A DNA stretch of 64,000 nucleotides, taken from assembly GCF_900142675.1 (NCBI RefSeq), contig NZ_FRBS01000003.1:186001-250000 (forward strand), written 5' to 3'. Positions 56,414 to 64,000 of the stretch are shown one piece after another. The DNA comes from Shouchella rhizosphaerae. GTDB lineage: Bacteria; Bacillota; Bacilli; Bacillales; Bacillaceae_D. Under the pieces are notes generated by a model. The model ran no database searches. It was not told the DNA's origin and was given only the letters and a program-made list of their open reading frames with translations. Every line of letters starts with the position of its first letter. The stretch's first letter is position 1. Both the position numbers and the translations under genes were made by a program.

Positions 56414-56536
56414 TCATTTGCTGCGACGCTTTTCGTCCTCTGCTGTCCCTTGGTAATAGGAATCCATAATTTGTTCATTTACCATCTGCTCGCCAGACTC
56501 AATGTGTTCGCCATTGGTTTCTTGCTTTTTTTCCAT
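56414..56536 (-). CDS. Small acidic/charged protein, 40 residues
   Basis: A short gene with a strong ribosome site (AAAGGAGGAGT, six bases before ATG 56536). It encodes a 40-residue charged protein beginning MEKKQETNGEHIESGEQMV and containing MDSYYQGTAEDEKRRSK at the end. The SYYQGT segment recalls small DUF4025/YozQ-type proteins, but I would not assign a family. It sits between argH's terminator and the SDR gene. Its codon frame is clean and the long inverted repeat follows the stop. Confidence 0.65.
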   Translation of the reverse strand: MEKKQETNGEHIESGEQMVNEQIMDSYYQGTAEDEKRRSK

Positions 56537-56616
56537 TGTCCCACTCCTCCTTTTTCATTGCTCCTTAGTTTGCCTCCTGTATTTATTTTCTACCCCCTTT
56601 TCACAAAAAAATAAAA

Positions 56617-56642
56617 AAGAGGAAGCATCAATGCTCCCTCTT
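56617..56642 (-). terminator. Terminator of argGH
   Basis: AAGAGGGAGCAT/ATGCTTCCTCTT arms with one mismatch, a two-base centre and a long T-rich tail on the minus strand. Confidence 0.82.
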
Positions 56643-56693
56643 ACATCTTTACTCGGCTTCGGATCTTGCTTAGCTGACTTTAGCCTGCACATA

Positions 56694-58082
56694 CTATCCT
56701 TTTATAGACTGAGACAAAAGATCGTTTGCTTTTCCAAGGGCGAGCTTGACTTGCTCGAAACCGGTGCCCCCTGCGCTATTCCGTCGGCCAACAACGGTTT
56801 TGGGCTGGAGAACTTCGTAGATGTCATCGGCAAACAGGCTGCTCGCCTCTTTGTAAACTTCGATAGGCAAATCAAGCAAATACACACCTTTTTCAATTGC
56901 TGTGAGCACAAGTTTGCCTACTACTTCATGAGCTTCTCTAAAAGGCATTCCTTTTGTCGCCAAATAGTCTGCCAACTCAGTCGCATTTGAAAAGTCACTT
57001 GTGACGGCTTTTGCCATCGCATCCGTATTTACAGTCATCGTTTCAATCATTCCTGCGAAAATCCGCAAGCTGCCTTTGACTGTTTTTACAGTGTCAAACA
57101 TGCCTTCTTTGTCTTCTTGCATGTCTTTGTTGTAAGCTAGCGGCAAACCTTTCAACGTTGTCAGCAAGCTGAACAGACTGCCGTACACGCGTCCGGTTTT
57201 GCCGCGGATCAATTCAGCCATATCCGGGTTTTTCTTTTGTGGCATAATGCTTGATCCAGTTGCAAAGGCATCGTCGATTTCAATAAATTGAAATTCCTGT
57301 GCAGACCATAGGATCAACTCTTCACATAACCGAGACAAATGCATCATTAGCGTCGCCGAAGCAGCGAGAAATTCAACAATAAAATCGCGGTCGCTGACGG
57401 CATCAAGGCTATTTTCGTAAATGCCCTCAAAATGAAGGAGTTCCGCAGTGTAAGCACGGTCGATCGGAAATGTCGTCCCCGCCAAAGCACCAGCCCCTAA
57501 TGGAGAAATGTTCACCCGTTTTAAGCTGTCTTGCAATCGGCCGTAATCACGTTCCAGCATCCAAAAGTAGGCAAGCAAATGATGGGCAAACGAAACCGGC
57601 TGTGCCCGCTGTAAATGGGTATAGCCAGGAATCAGCGTTTCGACATGCCCTTCCGCCTGCTTAACCAATGCGGCCTGCAATGTGCGGATTGCTTCCATGA
57701 TTTCTTCGGTTTGCGTCCGCAAATAGAGGTGCATATCAGTCGCAACTTGGTCGTTCCGGCTTCTTCCTGTATGCAGTTTACCGCCAACAGGGCCAATTTC
57801 ATCAATGAGCAGCTTTTCTAAATTTAAATGGATATCCTCTTGAGCAGCAGAAAAGACAAGCTCTCCTGCTGCTGCTTTTTTTTGCAGCGTCTTTAGCCCA
57901 TTTTTGATCTGGGCCGCTTCTTCCTCAGAAAGAATGTGTTGTTTGGCAAGCATCGTGACATGGGCAATGCTTCCTGTAATGTCTTCCTCAACAAGCTGTT
58001 GGTCAAAACCGATCGATGCGCCAAATTCATCGACCCATTGTTCTGCTGTTTTTGTAAACCTTCCACCCCACAGCTTGCTCAC
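56694..58082 (-). CDS. argH: Argininosuccinate lyase
   Basis: Splits argininosuccinate to arginine and fumarate, the last arginine step. The 462-residue fumarase-superfamily enzyme has [10 protein letters not shown] at the start, [25 protein letters not shown] and the family signature [19 protein letters not shown] 58082 follows GGAGGTCAC and overlaps the argG stop (GTGA). The earlier in-frame ATG lies inside argG. Coupled translation with argG and shared ARG-box control are expected. Confidence 0.96.
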   Translation of the reverse strand: MSKLWGGRFTKTAEQWVDEFGASIGFDQQLVEEDITGSIAHVTMLAKQHILSEEEAAQIKNGLKTLQKKAAAGELVFSAAQEDIHLNLEKLLIDEIGPVGGKLHTGRSRNDQVATDMHLYLRTQTEEIMEAIRTLQAALVKQAEGHVETLIPGYTHLQRAQPVSFAHHLLAYFWMLERDYGRLQDSLKRVNISPLGAGALAGTTFPIDRAYTAELLHFEGIYENSLDAVSDRDFIVEFLAASATLMMHLSRLCEELILWSAQEFQFIEIDDAFATGSSIMPQKKNPDMAELIRGKTGRVYGSLFSLLTTLKGLPLAYNKDMQEDKEGMFDTVKTVKGSLRIFAGMIETMTVNTDAMAKAVTSDFSNATELADYLATKGMPFREAHEVVGKLVLTAIEKGVYLLDLPIEVYKEASSLFADDIYEVLQPKTVVGRRNSAGGTGFEQVKLALGKANDLLSQSIKG

Positions 58083-59290
58083 AGCGTGACCTCCTTTTTC
58101 TCCTTTGTCACCATGCTGTGTACTTTTGTAGGCAAGCCCCATAGGGAAATAAACCCAACTGCAGCTGAATGGTCAAATTCATCATCTGGCGTGTACGTGG
58201 CTAGTTTTTCATTGTACAAAGAGTAAGCAGATTTGCGCCCTTCGATGATCGCATGGCCTTTAAAAAGTTTGACACGGACAACACCAGTTACATGCGTTTG
58301 AGATTCTTTTAAGAAAGCAAGAAGTGCTGGTTGCAAGCTTGAAAACCAAAGCCCTTCATAAATGAGTTCAGTCAGTTTCTTTTCGATAACCGGTTTAAAG
58401 TGGGCCAATTCTTTCGGTAGCGTCAAATCTTCCAACTCTTTGTGAGCTTTGATTAGCGTCATCGCTCCTGGGCATTCATAAACTTCACGAGATTTGATGC
58501 CAACTAGGCGGTTCTCAACATGGTCAATCCGGCCTACGCCATGTTTGCCAGCGATCTCATTTAACGTCAAAATCAGCTGATCAAGAGGGTATGCCTCTCC
58601 GTTAATCGCAACGGGCACCCCTTTTTCAAAAGACAGTTCAATAATGTCTGGTGTATCAGGCGTTTTCTCAAGCGGCGCTGTCAGCGCATAGGCTCCTTCT
58701 GGCGGAGTCGCCCAAGGATCTTCAAGAACGCCACACTCATTGCTACGTCCCCACAAGTTCTGGTCAACCGAATATGGGTTGTCAAGATCAATCGGAATCG
58801 GGATATTGTGCGCTTTTGCATACTCGATTTCTTCATCACGTGACCATGCCCATTCCCTTACAGGTGCTAATACTTTTAAGTTCGGATTTAACGCTTGAAT
58901 GGAAACTTCAAAGCGCACTTGATCGTTGCCTTTTCCTGTGCAGCCATGGGCTACTGCTGTTGCTCCCGTCTGTTCGGCAATCTCTACGAGCTTTTTGGAA
59001 ATGAGCGGGCGTGATAACGCCGAAACAAGAGGATACTTTTGCTCATAAAGGGCATGTGCTTGCAACGCAGGCAAGACAAATGATTCAGCATACTCTTTTT
59101 TTGCGTCAATTGTATAAGATTGAATGGCCCCAACTTGAAGGGCTTTTTGTTTTACAAACTCCAAATCTTTTCCTTCGCCAACATCGAGGCCGACAGCTAT
59201 AACGTCATACCCTTTGTCAGTTAGCCATTTAACGGCAACAGACGTATCCAATCCCCCAGAGTAAGCTAAAACTACTTTTTCTTTCGCCAT
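58079..59290 (-). CDS. argG: Argininosuccinate synthase
   Basis: Joins citrulline and aspartate at the cost of ATP. The 403 residues start [22 protein letters not shown] (PP-loop, about 9-18) and include [15 protein letters not shown] and [17 protein letters not shown] 59290 follows CGGAGGGATTCAC. The 5' region holds a promoter, two ARG-box-like sites and a terminator-like hairpin, so both AhrC repression and early termination are possible. Forms an operon with argH. Confidence 0.96.
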   Translation of the reverse strand: MAKEKVVLAYSGGLDTSVAVKWLTDKGYDVIAVGLDVGEGKDLEFVKQKALQVGAIQSYTIDAKKEYAESFVLPALQAHALYEQKYPLVSALSRPLISKKLVEIAEQTGATAVAHGCTGKGNDQVRFEVSIQALNPNLKVLAPVREWAWSRDEEIEYAKAHNIPIPIDLDNPYSVDQNLWGRSNECGVLEDPWATPPEGAYALTAPLEKTPDTPDIIELSFEKGVPVAINGEAYPLDQLILTLNEIAGKHGVGRIDHVENRLVGIKSREVYECPGAMTLIKAHKELEDLTLPKELAHFKPVIEKKLTELIYEGLWFSSLQPALLAFLKESQTHVTGVVRVKLFKGHAIIEGRKSAYSLYNEKLATYTPDDEFDHSAAVGFISLWGLPTKVHSMVTKEKKEVTL

Positions 59291-59306
59291 GTGAATCCCT
59301 CCGCTA

Positions 59307-59320
59307 TGAATAATCATTCT
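59307..59320. promoter_or_regulatory. ARG box near the argG start
   Basis: TGAATAATCATTCT matches the AhrC/ArgR half-site pattern TGAATnnnnATTCA with one mismatch. It lies 17 bases upstream of the argG start codon. Confidence 0.7.
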
Positions 59321-59349
59321 CTTTTCGTTATTTTTATACATAAATGTTC

Positions 59350-59377
59350 AAAAAACAGTCGGGAACCTCTTCCCGAT
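59350..59377 (-). terminator. Terminator-like hairpin in the argG leader
   Basis: TCGGGAA/TTCCCGA arms (59370-59376 with 59359-59365) around a four-base loop, then a T6 run, located between the predicted argG promoter and its start. The upstream gene has its own terminator at 59472-59501, so this may be an attenuator. Confidence 0.6.
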
Positions 59378-59402
59378 TTGCAAGAAAATAAGCCTCTATT
59401 AA

Positions 59403-59443
59403 TGAATATACATAACTTTAACAGGCTTCCTCTCTTTTGACAA
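59403..59443 (-). promoter_or_regulatory. argG promoter overlapped by a second ARG box
   Basis: Minus-strand TTGTCA (59438-59443), 17-base spacer and TAAAGT (59415-59420). The ARG-box-like TGAATATACATAAC (59403-59416, two mismatches in the half-sites) covers the end of the -10 and the expected start point, a classic repression position. Confidence 0.6.
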
Positions 59444-59471
59444 GGGGTTTCGCCAAATATTCTATATAAAT

Positions 59472-59501
59472 AACCAGGCCTGATTGAGTCATCGCCTGGT
59501 T
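59472..59501 (-). terminator. Terminator overlapping the stop codon of the EcsC-like gene
   Basis: AACCAGGC/GCCTGGTT arms; the 5' arm encodes the last codons and TGA lies in the loop. The tail is only moderately T-rich. Confidence 0.65.
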
Positions 59502-60280
59502 TTTGTATAGTATATGCGCTCCCTAGAATTTAGCCACCTTTTTTGGTAAAAAACACGTGCAGCAGCGAGGGTTGTCTGTATTTGCTTGTAAAAACTATAA
59601 GCGCCGACCGCAGATGTCGCCAAGCTTTTGCCAGCAATCTGCTTATTGCTTACTGAACGAATAAGCCCCCATTTCATCGATTGCAAAGCCAAAGACACAA
59701 GCAATTCATCACTGAATAAATCTTCCCTTGATTGATAGAAAGGTTGGCCTTTTTCATGCTCAGCCAGCTCCTTTTGCAGGAGTTCCCATTCAGCGAGGCG
59801 CGCATAGCGCGGCAAAAAGGATAAGTGGAGTAGGCGAATCGCATACAGCGACTCAAGCGCTGTGTCTCCTTTATATCCATAAGCATGGCCGATTAGAGCA
59901 ATCGCGCGTCCACACGCATACAGTTGCGCTGGCAAAGTCAATGCCATTCTTTTGCCTTTCGCTAAATAGGCTCCTTTGCCTGCAGACAAAAGTCGTATTT
60001 TGGCTTCCTCGCGATTTAGCTTTTGTTCATGAATAGTGATCTGTTGTTCACTTGCGCTAACGGGAAGTGGTGTAAACGTTTCCTTTGCACGCTGATTAAA
60101 CCATTCATCTTTTGTGATAAAGGGATGCAATTGGAGAACAAACGGTTCTAACTGAGCTAATGTCCGCATCCCTGCCTTTTGCAAAGGGACAGGCGTCGTC
60201 ATTGGGCTTTGCGCTTGTTCGTATAACTGTTTTTCATACTTACGTACTCGATCATGCATTAAGGCAATCTCCGTCTTCAC
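59489..60280 (-). CDS. EcsC-like protein
   Basis: A 263-residue protein that resembles the EcsC family. The KGKRMALTLPAQLYACGRAIALIGHAYGYKGDTALESLYAIRLLHLSF region (about 107-154) has the typical short hydrophobic helices and Gly-Tyr-Gly turn. The C-terminal half repeats this with RSVSNKQIAGKSLATSAVGAYSFYKQIQTT. EcsC in B. subtilis accompanies an ABC transporter, but here the partner is a YhaM-like gene overlapping by four bases. The role is unknown. The N-terminal ~100 residues are charged and probably helical. Confidence 0.7.
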   Translation of the reverse strand: MKTEIALMHDRVRKYEKQLYEQAQSPMTTPVPLQKAGMRTLAQLEPFVLQLHPFITKDEWFNQRAKETFTPLPVSASEQQITIHEQKLNREEAKIRLLSAGKGAYLAKGKRMALTLPAQLYACGRAIALIGHAYGYKGDTALESLYAIRLLHLSFLPRYARLAEWELLQKELAEHEKGQPFYQSREDLFSDELLVSLALQSMKWGLIRSVSNKQIAGKSLATSAVGAYSFYKQIQTTLAAARVFYQKRWLNSRERIYYTKTRR

Positions 60281-61212
60281 TCAGCTTCCTCCTCTTGATG
60301 AAAAGCCTTTCCGACAGCCATCTTTCGCTTAAACAAATCGAGATAGGCAAAGTCGTGTTCTCCGCCCTCAGCTTGCTGCAACGCCCGTAATTCTGTATTC
60401 ATCCGCTTGATATAGTAATAAAAAAGCGCCTCTTTTGTTTTTGCTTGAACGGTACTGGACAACCCTGACTCCGTTTCGCCATATTGGGCCAATATCGCGT
60501 GTTTGACTGCTACTAATTTCTGGTCGTTTACGTCCAACCCCTGTTCATTAGCCGCTTGGCTGATCATTTCTGAACTTAATGCCAAATGGCCGATTAACTC
60601 ACCAGAACGGGTGTATTCAGGGGCAAACGGATCTTCCAATGCTTTTACTTTGCCAATGTCGCCGAGCAAACAAGTGGCAAGGGCTACGTCTTTGTCCAAG
60701 TCAGCGTACAAAGGAAGAAGTTGCAAACAAGCAGCGGCCAACTCTACCGTCTGCTCAAGCAAGCCTGCGTAATAAGCATGATGCAATTTTTTAGCAGCAG
60801 GGATGGTTGTAAAGCGTTCGCGAATTGATCGATCGCCATAAAGCTTTTTTATAACAAGTTGAAGAACTGGCGATTGGATTTCTTCCATGATCATCCGCAG
60901 CTCATGCCACAAATCCTCTCTGGAAATCCCTTTTTTCGATACCAATTCGGTGCGGTTGATGCCGTCTTCTTCAGTAGCCAAGCGAATCTTTTGGATCGTC
61001 ACTTGTTGTTTAGAGCGAAATGTTTCTAGCTTCCCTTCAATTTTTACAATTGCTTTTGGCACAAATTTATCTTGTTGGTCGTCTGTTATATCCCATAGCC
61101 TCGCAGACAGAATCGTATGTTGTTTTAGCAGTGTGAAATTGGCGTAGAGCGAGCCATTAGCTGCCTGTTTAATTTCACGGTCACGAATTAAATAAAAGCC
61201 ATTGACTGTCAT
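60277..61212 (-). CDS. YhaM-like OB-fold/HD-domain protein with degenerate HD site
   Basis: A 311-residue protein with an N-terminal OB fold (about 12-80) and an HD-type domain (about 135-280), the layout of the 3'-5' exoribonuclease YhaM. Key ligands are altered: LHHAYYAGLLEQ keeps His144-His145 but has Gln154 where I expect His. The HDIGK motif reads GDIGK (Gly184-Asp185), and the later SHHG reads AQYG. GELIGHL retains its His. The enzyme activity is thus doubtful; an RNA-binding or regulatory role is possible. Coupled to the EcsC-like gene. Confidence 0.82.
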   Translation of the reverse strand: MTVNGFYLIRDREIKQAANGSLYANFTLLKQHTILSARLWDITDDQQDKFVPKAIVKIEGKLETFRSKQQVTIQKIRLATEEDGINRTELVSKKGISREDLWHELRMIMEEIQSPVLQLVIKKLYGDRSIRERFTTIPAAKKLHHAYYAGLLEQTVELAAACLQLLPLYADLDKDVALATCLLGDIGKVKALEDPFAPEYTRSGELIGHLALSSEMISQAANEQGLDVNDQKLVAVKHAILAQYGETESGLSSTVQAKTKEALFYYYIKRMNTELRALQQAEGGEHDFAYLDLFKRKMAVGKAFHQEEEAE

Positions 61213-61285
61213 TGCCAGACACCTCCGCTTCTATCTTATCTACTTCTTTCCAGAAAGGCAAAACTTCTATGGGAAACACTAGATA

Positions 61286-61324
61286 AAAAAAACAGCCTCC
61301 CCCCTCTGGTTTAACCGAGGGGGC
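61286..61324 (-). terminator. Terminator of ackA
   Basis: GCCCCCTCGG/CCAGAGGGGGG-type stem followed by T8 on the minus strand, 15 bases past the stop. Confidence 0.88.
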
Positions 61325-61338
61325 AAGGCGAACTTATC

Positions 61339-62526
61339 TTATGATGTTAACCGAACCGTGTCACGAGCAATCATGACTTCTTCGTTGGTTGGGATGACAA
61401 TGATTTTAACTGGAGCGCCCGCTTTTTCAATAAACGCTTCTTTGCCGCGGACATTATTTTTTTCCAAATCAACATCAACGCCCATAAAGCTGAGCCCTTT
61501 TAGAACACGTTCCCGAATGGTGGCGCTATTTTCGCCAATGCCAGCAGTAAAGACAATCGCATCGAGTCCGCCCATCCGTGCCGCATATGAACCGACATAC
61601 TTATGAATCCGAGACGCAAACACATCAAGAGCTACCTGTGCTCGTTCGTCCCCTTCTTTCGCAGCCGCTTCAATATCACGCAAATCACTTGAAAAGCCAG
61701 TTATCCCTAACAAGCCGCTCTTTTTATTAAGCGTAGCCACGACTTCTTCTACAGATTGGCCGGTTTTTTCCATAATGTAAGGAATCAGGGCAGGGTCAAT
61801 GTTTCCTGAACGGGTCCCCATTGTCACACCTGCCAGTGGCGTGAAGCCCATCGATGTATCAATCGACTTGCCGCCTTTAACCGCAGCAATGCTTGCGCCG
61901 TTGCCTAAATGACAAGAAAGAATACGCAATTCTTCAATTGGCGTCTCCATTAATTCGGCTGCACGATGTGTGACATATTTATGGGAAGTGCCGTGGAATC
62001 CATATTTACGAATGCCATATTTCTCATAGTATTCATAGGGCAAACTATATAAAAATGCGCTCTCTGGCATCGTTTGGTGGAAAGCAGTATCGAACACTGC
62101 TACAGCAGGTACATTTGGAAGGACTTCTTTAAAGGCTTTAATACCTGTAATGTTGGCAGGGTTATGGAGGGGAGCCAATTCTGATACTTCCTCAATGCCT
62201 TGAAGGACTTCATCTGTAATTACAACGGAATCATTGAATTTCTCGCCGCCATGAACAACACGGTGGCCAATGCCTTCAATTTCTTCTAGGGATGCAATGA
62301 TGCCGCGGCCCGTTAAGTCCTTTAGCAAAAGCTTTACTGCTGCAGCATGGTCAGGAATATCTTCGGTCAATTCATGCTGTTGGCCGTTTGCTTCGATTGT
62401 AAAAATACTTTTTTTTAAGCCAATCCGCTCAACCAGCCCTTTTGCAATGACTGTCTCTTCTGGCATTGCCAACAGTTGAAATTTGAGAGATGAACTTCCT
62501 GCATTAATTGCAATAATTTTAGCCAT
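61339..62526 (-). CDS. ackA: Acetate kinase
   Basis: Interconverts acetate and acetyl phosphate with ATP, for overflow metabolism and acetate use. The 395 residues show [11 protein letters not shown] (7-17), [20 protein letters not shown] (catalytic Asp), [11 protein letters not shown] and [27 protein letters not shown], with [15 protein letters not shown] near the end. ATG 62526 follows AAAGGAG by about 11 bases. The in-frame ATG at 62562 precedes the ribosome site. It lies downstream of ytxK as in B. subtilis. Confidence 0.97.
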   Translation of the reverse strand: MAKIIAINAGSSSLKFQLLAMPEETVIAKGLVERIGLKKSIFTIEANGQQHELTEDIPDHAAAVKLLLKDLTGRGIIASLEEIEGIGHRVVHGGEKFNDSVVITDEVLQGIEEVSELAPLHNPANITGIKAFKEVLPNVPAVAVFDTAFHQTMPESAFLYSLPYEYYEKYGIRKYGFHGTSHKYVTHRAAELMETPIEELRILSCHLGNGASIAAVKGGKSIDTSMGFTPLAGVTMGTRSGNIDPALIPYIMEKTGQSVEEVVATLNKKSGLLGITGFSSDLRDIEAAAKEGDERAQVALDVFASRIHKYVGSYAARMGGLDAIVFTAGIGENSATIRERVLKGLSFMGVDVDLEKNNVRGKEAFIEKAGAPVKIIVIPTNEEVMIARDTVRLTS

Positions 62527-62679
62527 GGTTCTTTCGACTCCTTTTTTCTGTCTAACACGCATGTTCCTCTACCATTTAAGCATTCACCAGCCTTGATTTC
62601 AAGCACGGTTCGACAAAAAAGCGCATACATTTGAATTAATTAAAAAGAGCGGCAATTTCAACAAAAAAAGAGCGCTCAT

Positions 62680-63666
62680 TTAGCGCCCTAACTGTTCTGA
62701 AAACCATTTATTGATTTGCCTCATCATATCGTGCATCGCTTCAGCGTTTGAAAAAGACGGCAGCTCCGCAAGCAATGCTTGTTGAGGGGTTTTGACGTTG
62801 TCTGCCTTTTTTTGCAACAACAGTATACTTTTGCCGTGTTGACTGTTGGAAAACAGCGAACTTGGAAGCTGGAGAAGCCCTAACACAATTGCTTCTTTTT
62901 TCAAGTAAACATTTAATGCTTCTGCTTGATCGCTTGAGAATAAAAAATTTGGGACAAGCAACACTGCATACCCGCCGGGATGAAGGGAGCGAATTGCTTG
63001 TTCGATCATTAAATGATGAATATAGCTATGCCCTTCTCCTGCTTTTAACTCAAACCCTTTTGCGACATCATCTTTTGGATAATAGCCAACAGGCAAGTCG
63101 CTCGCCACGATGTCTGCGTGAGGCAATGTAACTTGGACGCTGTCTTGGTGGTATAAAGCGACTTCACGTTGCTGCAAATTGGCACTTGCGAACGCGACTT
63201 TCAGCAATGTTTCATCCGCTTCAAATCCAATTGCCTCTGGCTCATTGTTTACATGGTTGCAAATCGAAAACAACAAATTCCCTGAACCAACAGCCAAATC
63301 AAGCAGTTTAAAGCGCTCTTTTTTAGGGTCTATTAGTTTTTGAACCAGATAGCCGATAAACAAACTTACCGCGTCAGGCGTCAGCATGTGGTTTGCTTGT
63401 ACGGTCCCTTTCATTCCTTTTATGATGGCAAGCTGAAATGCTTTGCGCATATCTTCCCGTTCCCATTTTTCGTCTTTCACTTCGTTTAGCTTTTTTTCGA
63501 GCATTGCCTCGGTTTCGCCACGCACTTCCTGCAAAATCTGTTGTTCAAATAAATTGTCGCCTGCTGCAGCCAAAGCGTCTAAATACGTTCCCTCGATCTG
63601 GTTAAGTAAAATGTCAGCGCTTTGGTCCAAATAATCAAACAGACGTACTACTTGAGTTGATTCCAT
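62680..63666 (-). CDS. ytxK: YtxK-like class I SAM-dependent methyltransferase
   Basis: A 328-residue protein of the N-6 DNA methylase-like YtxK family: helical N-domain (about 1-95), motif I FKLLDLAVGSGNLLFSICNHV (about 115-135) and motif IV DIVASDLPVGYYP (about 187-199). The usual catalytic N/D-P-P-F/Y is DLPV here, so base-adenine methylation is uncertain. LHPGGYAVLLVPNFLF is the post-motif strand. ATG 63666 follows AAGAAGGTGTAAAA. Conserved tpx-ytxK-ackA order. Target unknown. Confidence 0.88.
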   Translation of the reverse strand: MESTQVVRLFDYLDQSADILLNQIEGTYLDALAAAGDNLFEQQILQEVRGETEAMLEKKLNEVKDEKWEREDMRKAFQLAIIKGMKGTVQANHMLTPDAVSLFIGYLVQKLIDPKKERFKLLDLAVGSGNLLFSICNHVNNEPEAIGFEADETLLKVAFASANLQQREVALYHQDSVQVTLPHADIVASDLPVGYYPKDDVAKGFELKAGEGHSYIHHLMIEQAIRSLHPGGYAVLLVPNFLFSSDQAEALNVYLKKEAIVLGLLQLPSSLFSNSQHGKSILLLQKKADNVKTPQQALLAELPSFSNAEAMHDMMRQINKWFSEQLGR

Positions 63667-63730
63667 TTTTACACCTTCTTTTTTCCGTCCATCTTGTCTG
63701 TCCTGTATTGTACAAAAGCACAAAGAAAAA

Positions 63731-63757
63731 GTCCACTGTCACAGCAGTGGACATAAA
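63731..63757 (-). terminator. Terminator of tpx
   Basis: Perfect GTCCACTG/CAGTGGAC arms (63745-63752 with 63731-63738) with a six-base loop and a T5 run on the minus strand that overlaps the region upstream of ytxK. Confidence 0.85.
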
Positions 63758-63777
63758 CTGATTATGCCGTTCGGCTA

Positions 63778-64000
63778 TTAAGCATTTTTAGCTGCTTCCA
63801 ACGCAGCCTCATAATTTGGGTGCTCCGTCACTTCGTTCACGTACTCCACATAAACAATCTCATCATCCGCATTAACGACAAAGACAGAACGGGCCAACAA
63901 GCGCAATTCTTTAATTACTACACCGTATGCTTCGCCAAATGACAAGTCGCGGTGGTCGGAAAGCGTTTGGACATTATCAATGCCAGCGGAAGCGCACCAA
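63778..64000 (-). CDS. tpx: Thiol peroxidase (Tpx), C-terminal part (5' end outside window)
   Basis: A peroxiredoxin that reduces hydroperoxides using thioredoxin. Only the last 74 codons are in the window, beginning with W-C-A-S-A-G-I-D. The Cys in this segment is the resolving cysteine of atypical two-Cys Tpx proteins. The peroxidatic Cys lies upstream, outside. The segment [36 protein letters not shown] and the end [10 protein letters not shown] match the family. Confidence 0.92.
   Translation of the reverse strand, partial: WCASAGIDNVQTLSDHRDLSFGEAYGVVIKELRLLARSVFVVNADDEIVYVEYVNEVTEHPNYEAALEAAKNA

Overview
The window is core chromosome of a low-GC, endospore-forming Bacillaceae bacterium. 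Evidence: sporulation genes (sspI, ytxC, ytaF, ytrH, ytrI), T-box leaders, a sigma-W pathway gene, phoPR, AhrC-type ARG boxes, and gene order that follows the thrS-polA-citZ-dnaE-argGH-ackA segment of Bacillus subtilis. An alkaliphilic relative such as the Bacillus (Shouchella) clausii / B. halodurans group is my best guess, based on the futalosine-pathway gene mqnC, the very acidic exported domains and the local insertions. That is inference, not a database result. Almost every gene lies on the minus strand. I see no rRNA, tRNA, prophage, complete insertion sequence or CRISPR array.

Layout. 1-4.2 kb: pheS (3' part outside the window) with a Phe T-box, an SpoU-type methyltransferase, sspI, two small membrane proteins, an M42 peptidase and ysdB behind a sigma-W-type promoter. 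4.4-7.7 kb: an acetate-type symporter pair, then infC-rpmI-rplT with an L20 leader. infC probably starts at AUU. 7.8-15.5 kb: yknWXYZ efflux/stress operon, dacC-like PBP4, and a Gfo/Idh plus aldo/keto reductase pair. 15.6-24 kb: thrS (Thr T-box), ytxC, mqnC, dnaI-dnaB, nrdR, a hypothetical gene and speD. 24-33.7 kb: gapB with candidate CcpN sites, coaE-ytaF-mutM-polA, phoPR and an Lrp regulator.

34-48.9 kb: central metabolism (citZ-icd-mdh, pfkA-pyk, ytsJ-gntR-accD-accA) and dnaE. 49-53.8 kb: ytrH-ytrI, nrnA, ytpI, ytoI and ytkL. 53.9-56.5 kb: an M24 peptidase, a secreted hypothetical protein, an SDR and a 40-residue gene. 56.7-64 kb: argGH, an EcsC-like/YhaM-like pair, ackA, ytxK and the 3' end of tpx. 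Metabolically the window links glycolysis and gluconeogenesis (pfkA, pyk, gapB), the TCA entry (citZ-icd-mdh), malate-to-pyruvate conversion coupled to malonyl-CoA supply (ytsJ-accDA), acetate flux (ackA, acetate symporter) and arginine synthesis.

The most unusual signal is not a gene. A small, diverged intergenic repeat family (clear copies near 25.5, 38.75 and 51.3 kb; weaker ones near 4.25 and 20.1 kb) has terminal inverted motifs CARACTG/CAGTYTG. In the three clear copies, and in the weaker 4.25-kb one, one end sits 0-4 bases from a terminator-like hairpin. At coaE the repeat is bracketed by a 25-bp imperfect duplication of the terminator/stop-codon region. Also notable are a YhaM-like protein with a degenerate HD site, a GntR operator candidate inside the ytsJ-gntR-accDA promoter region, and a leader terminator between the argG promoter and argG.
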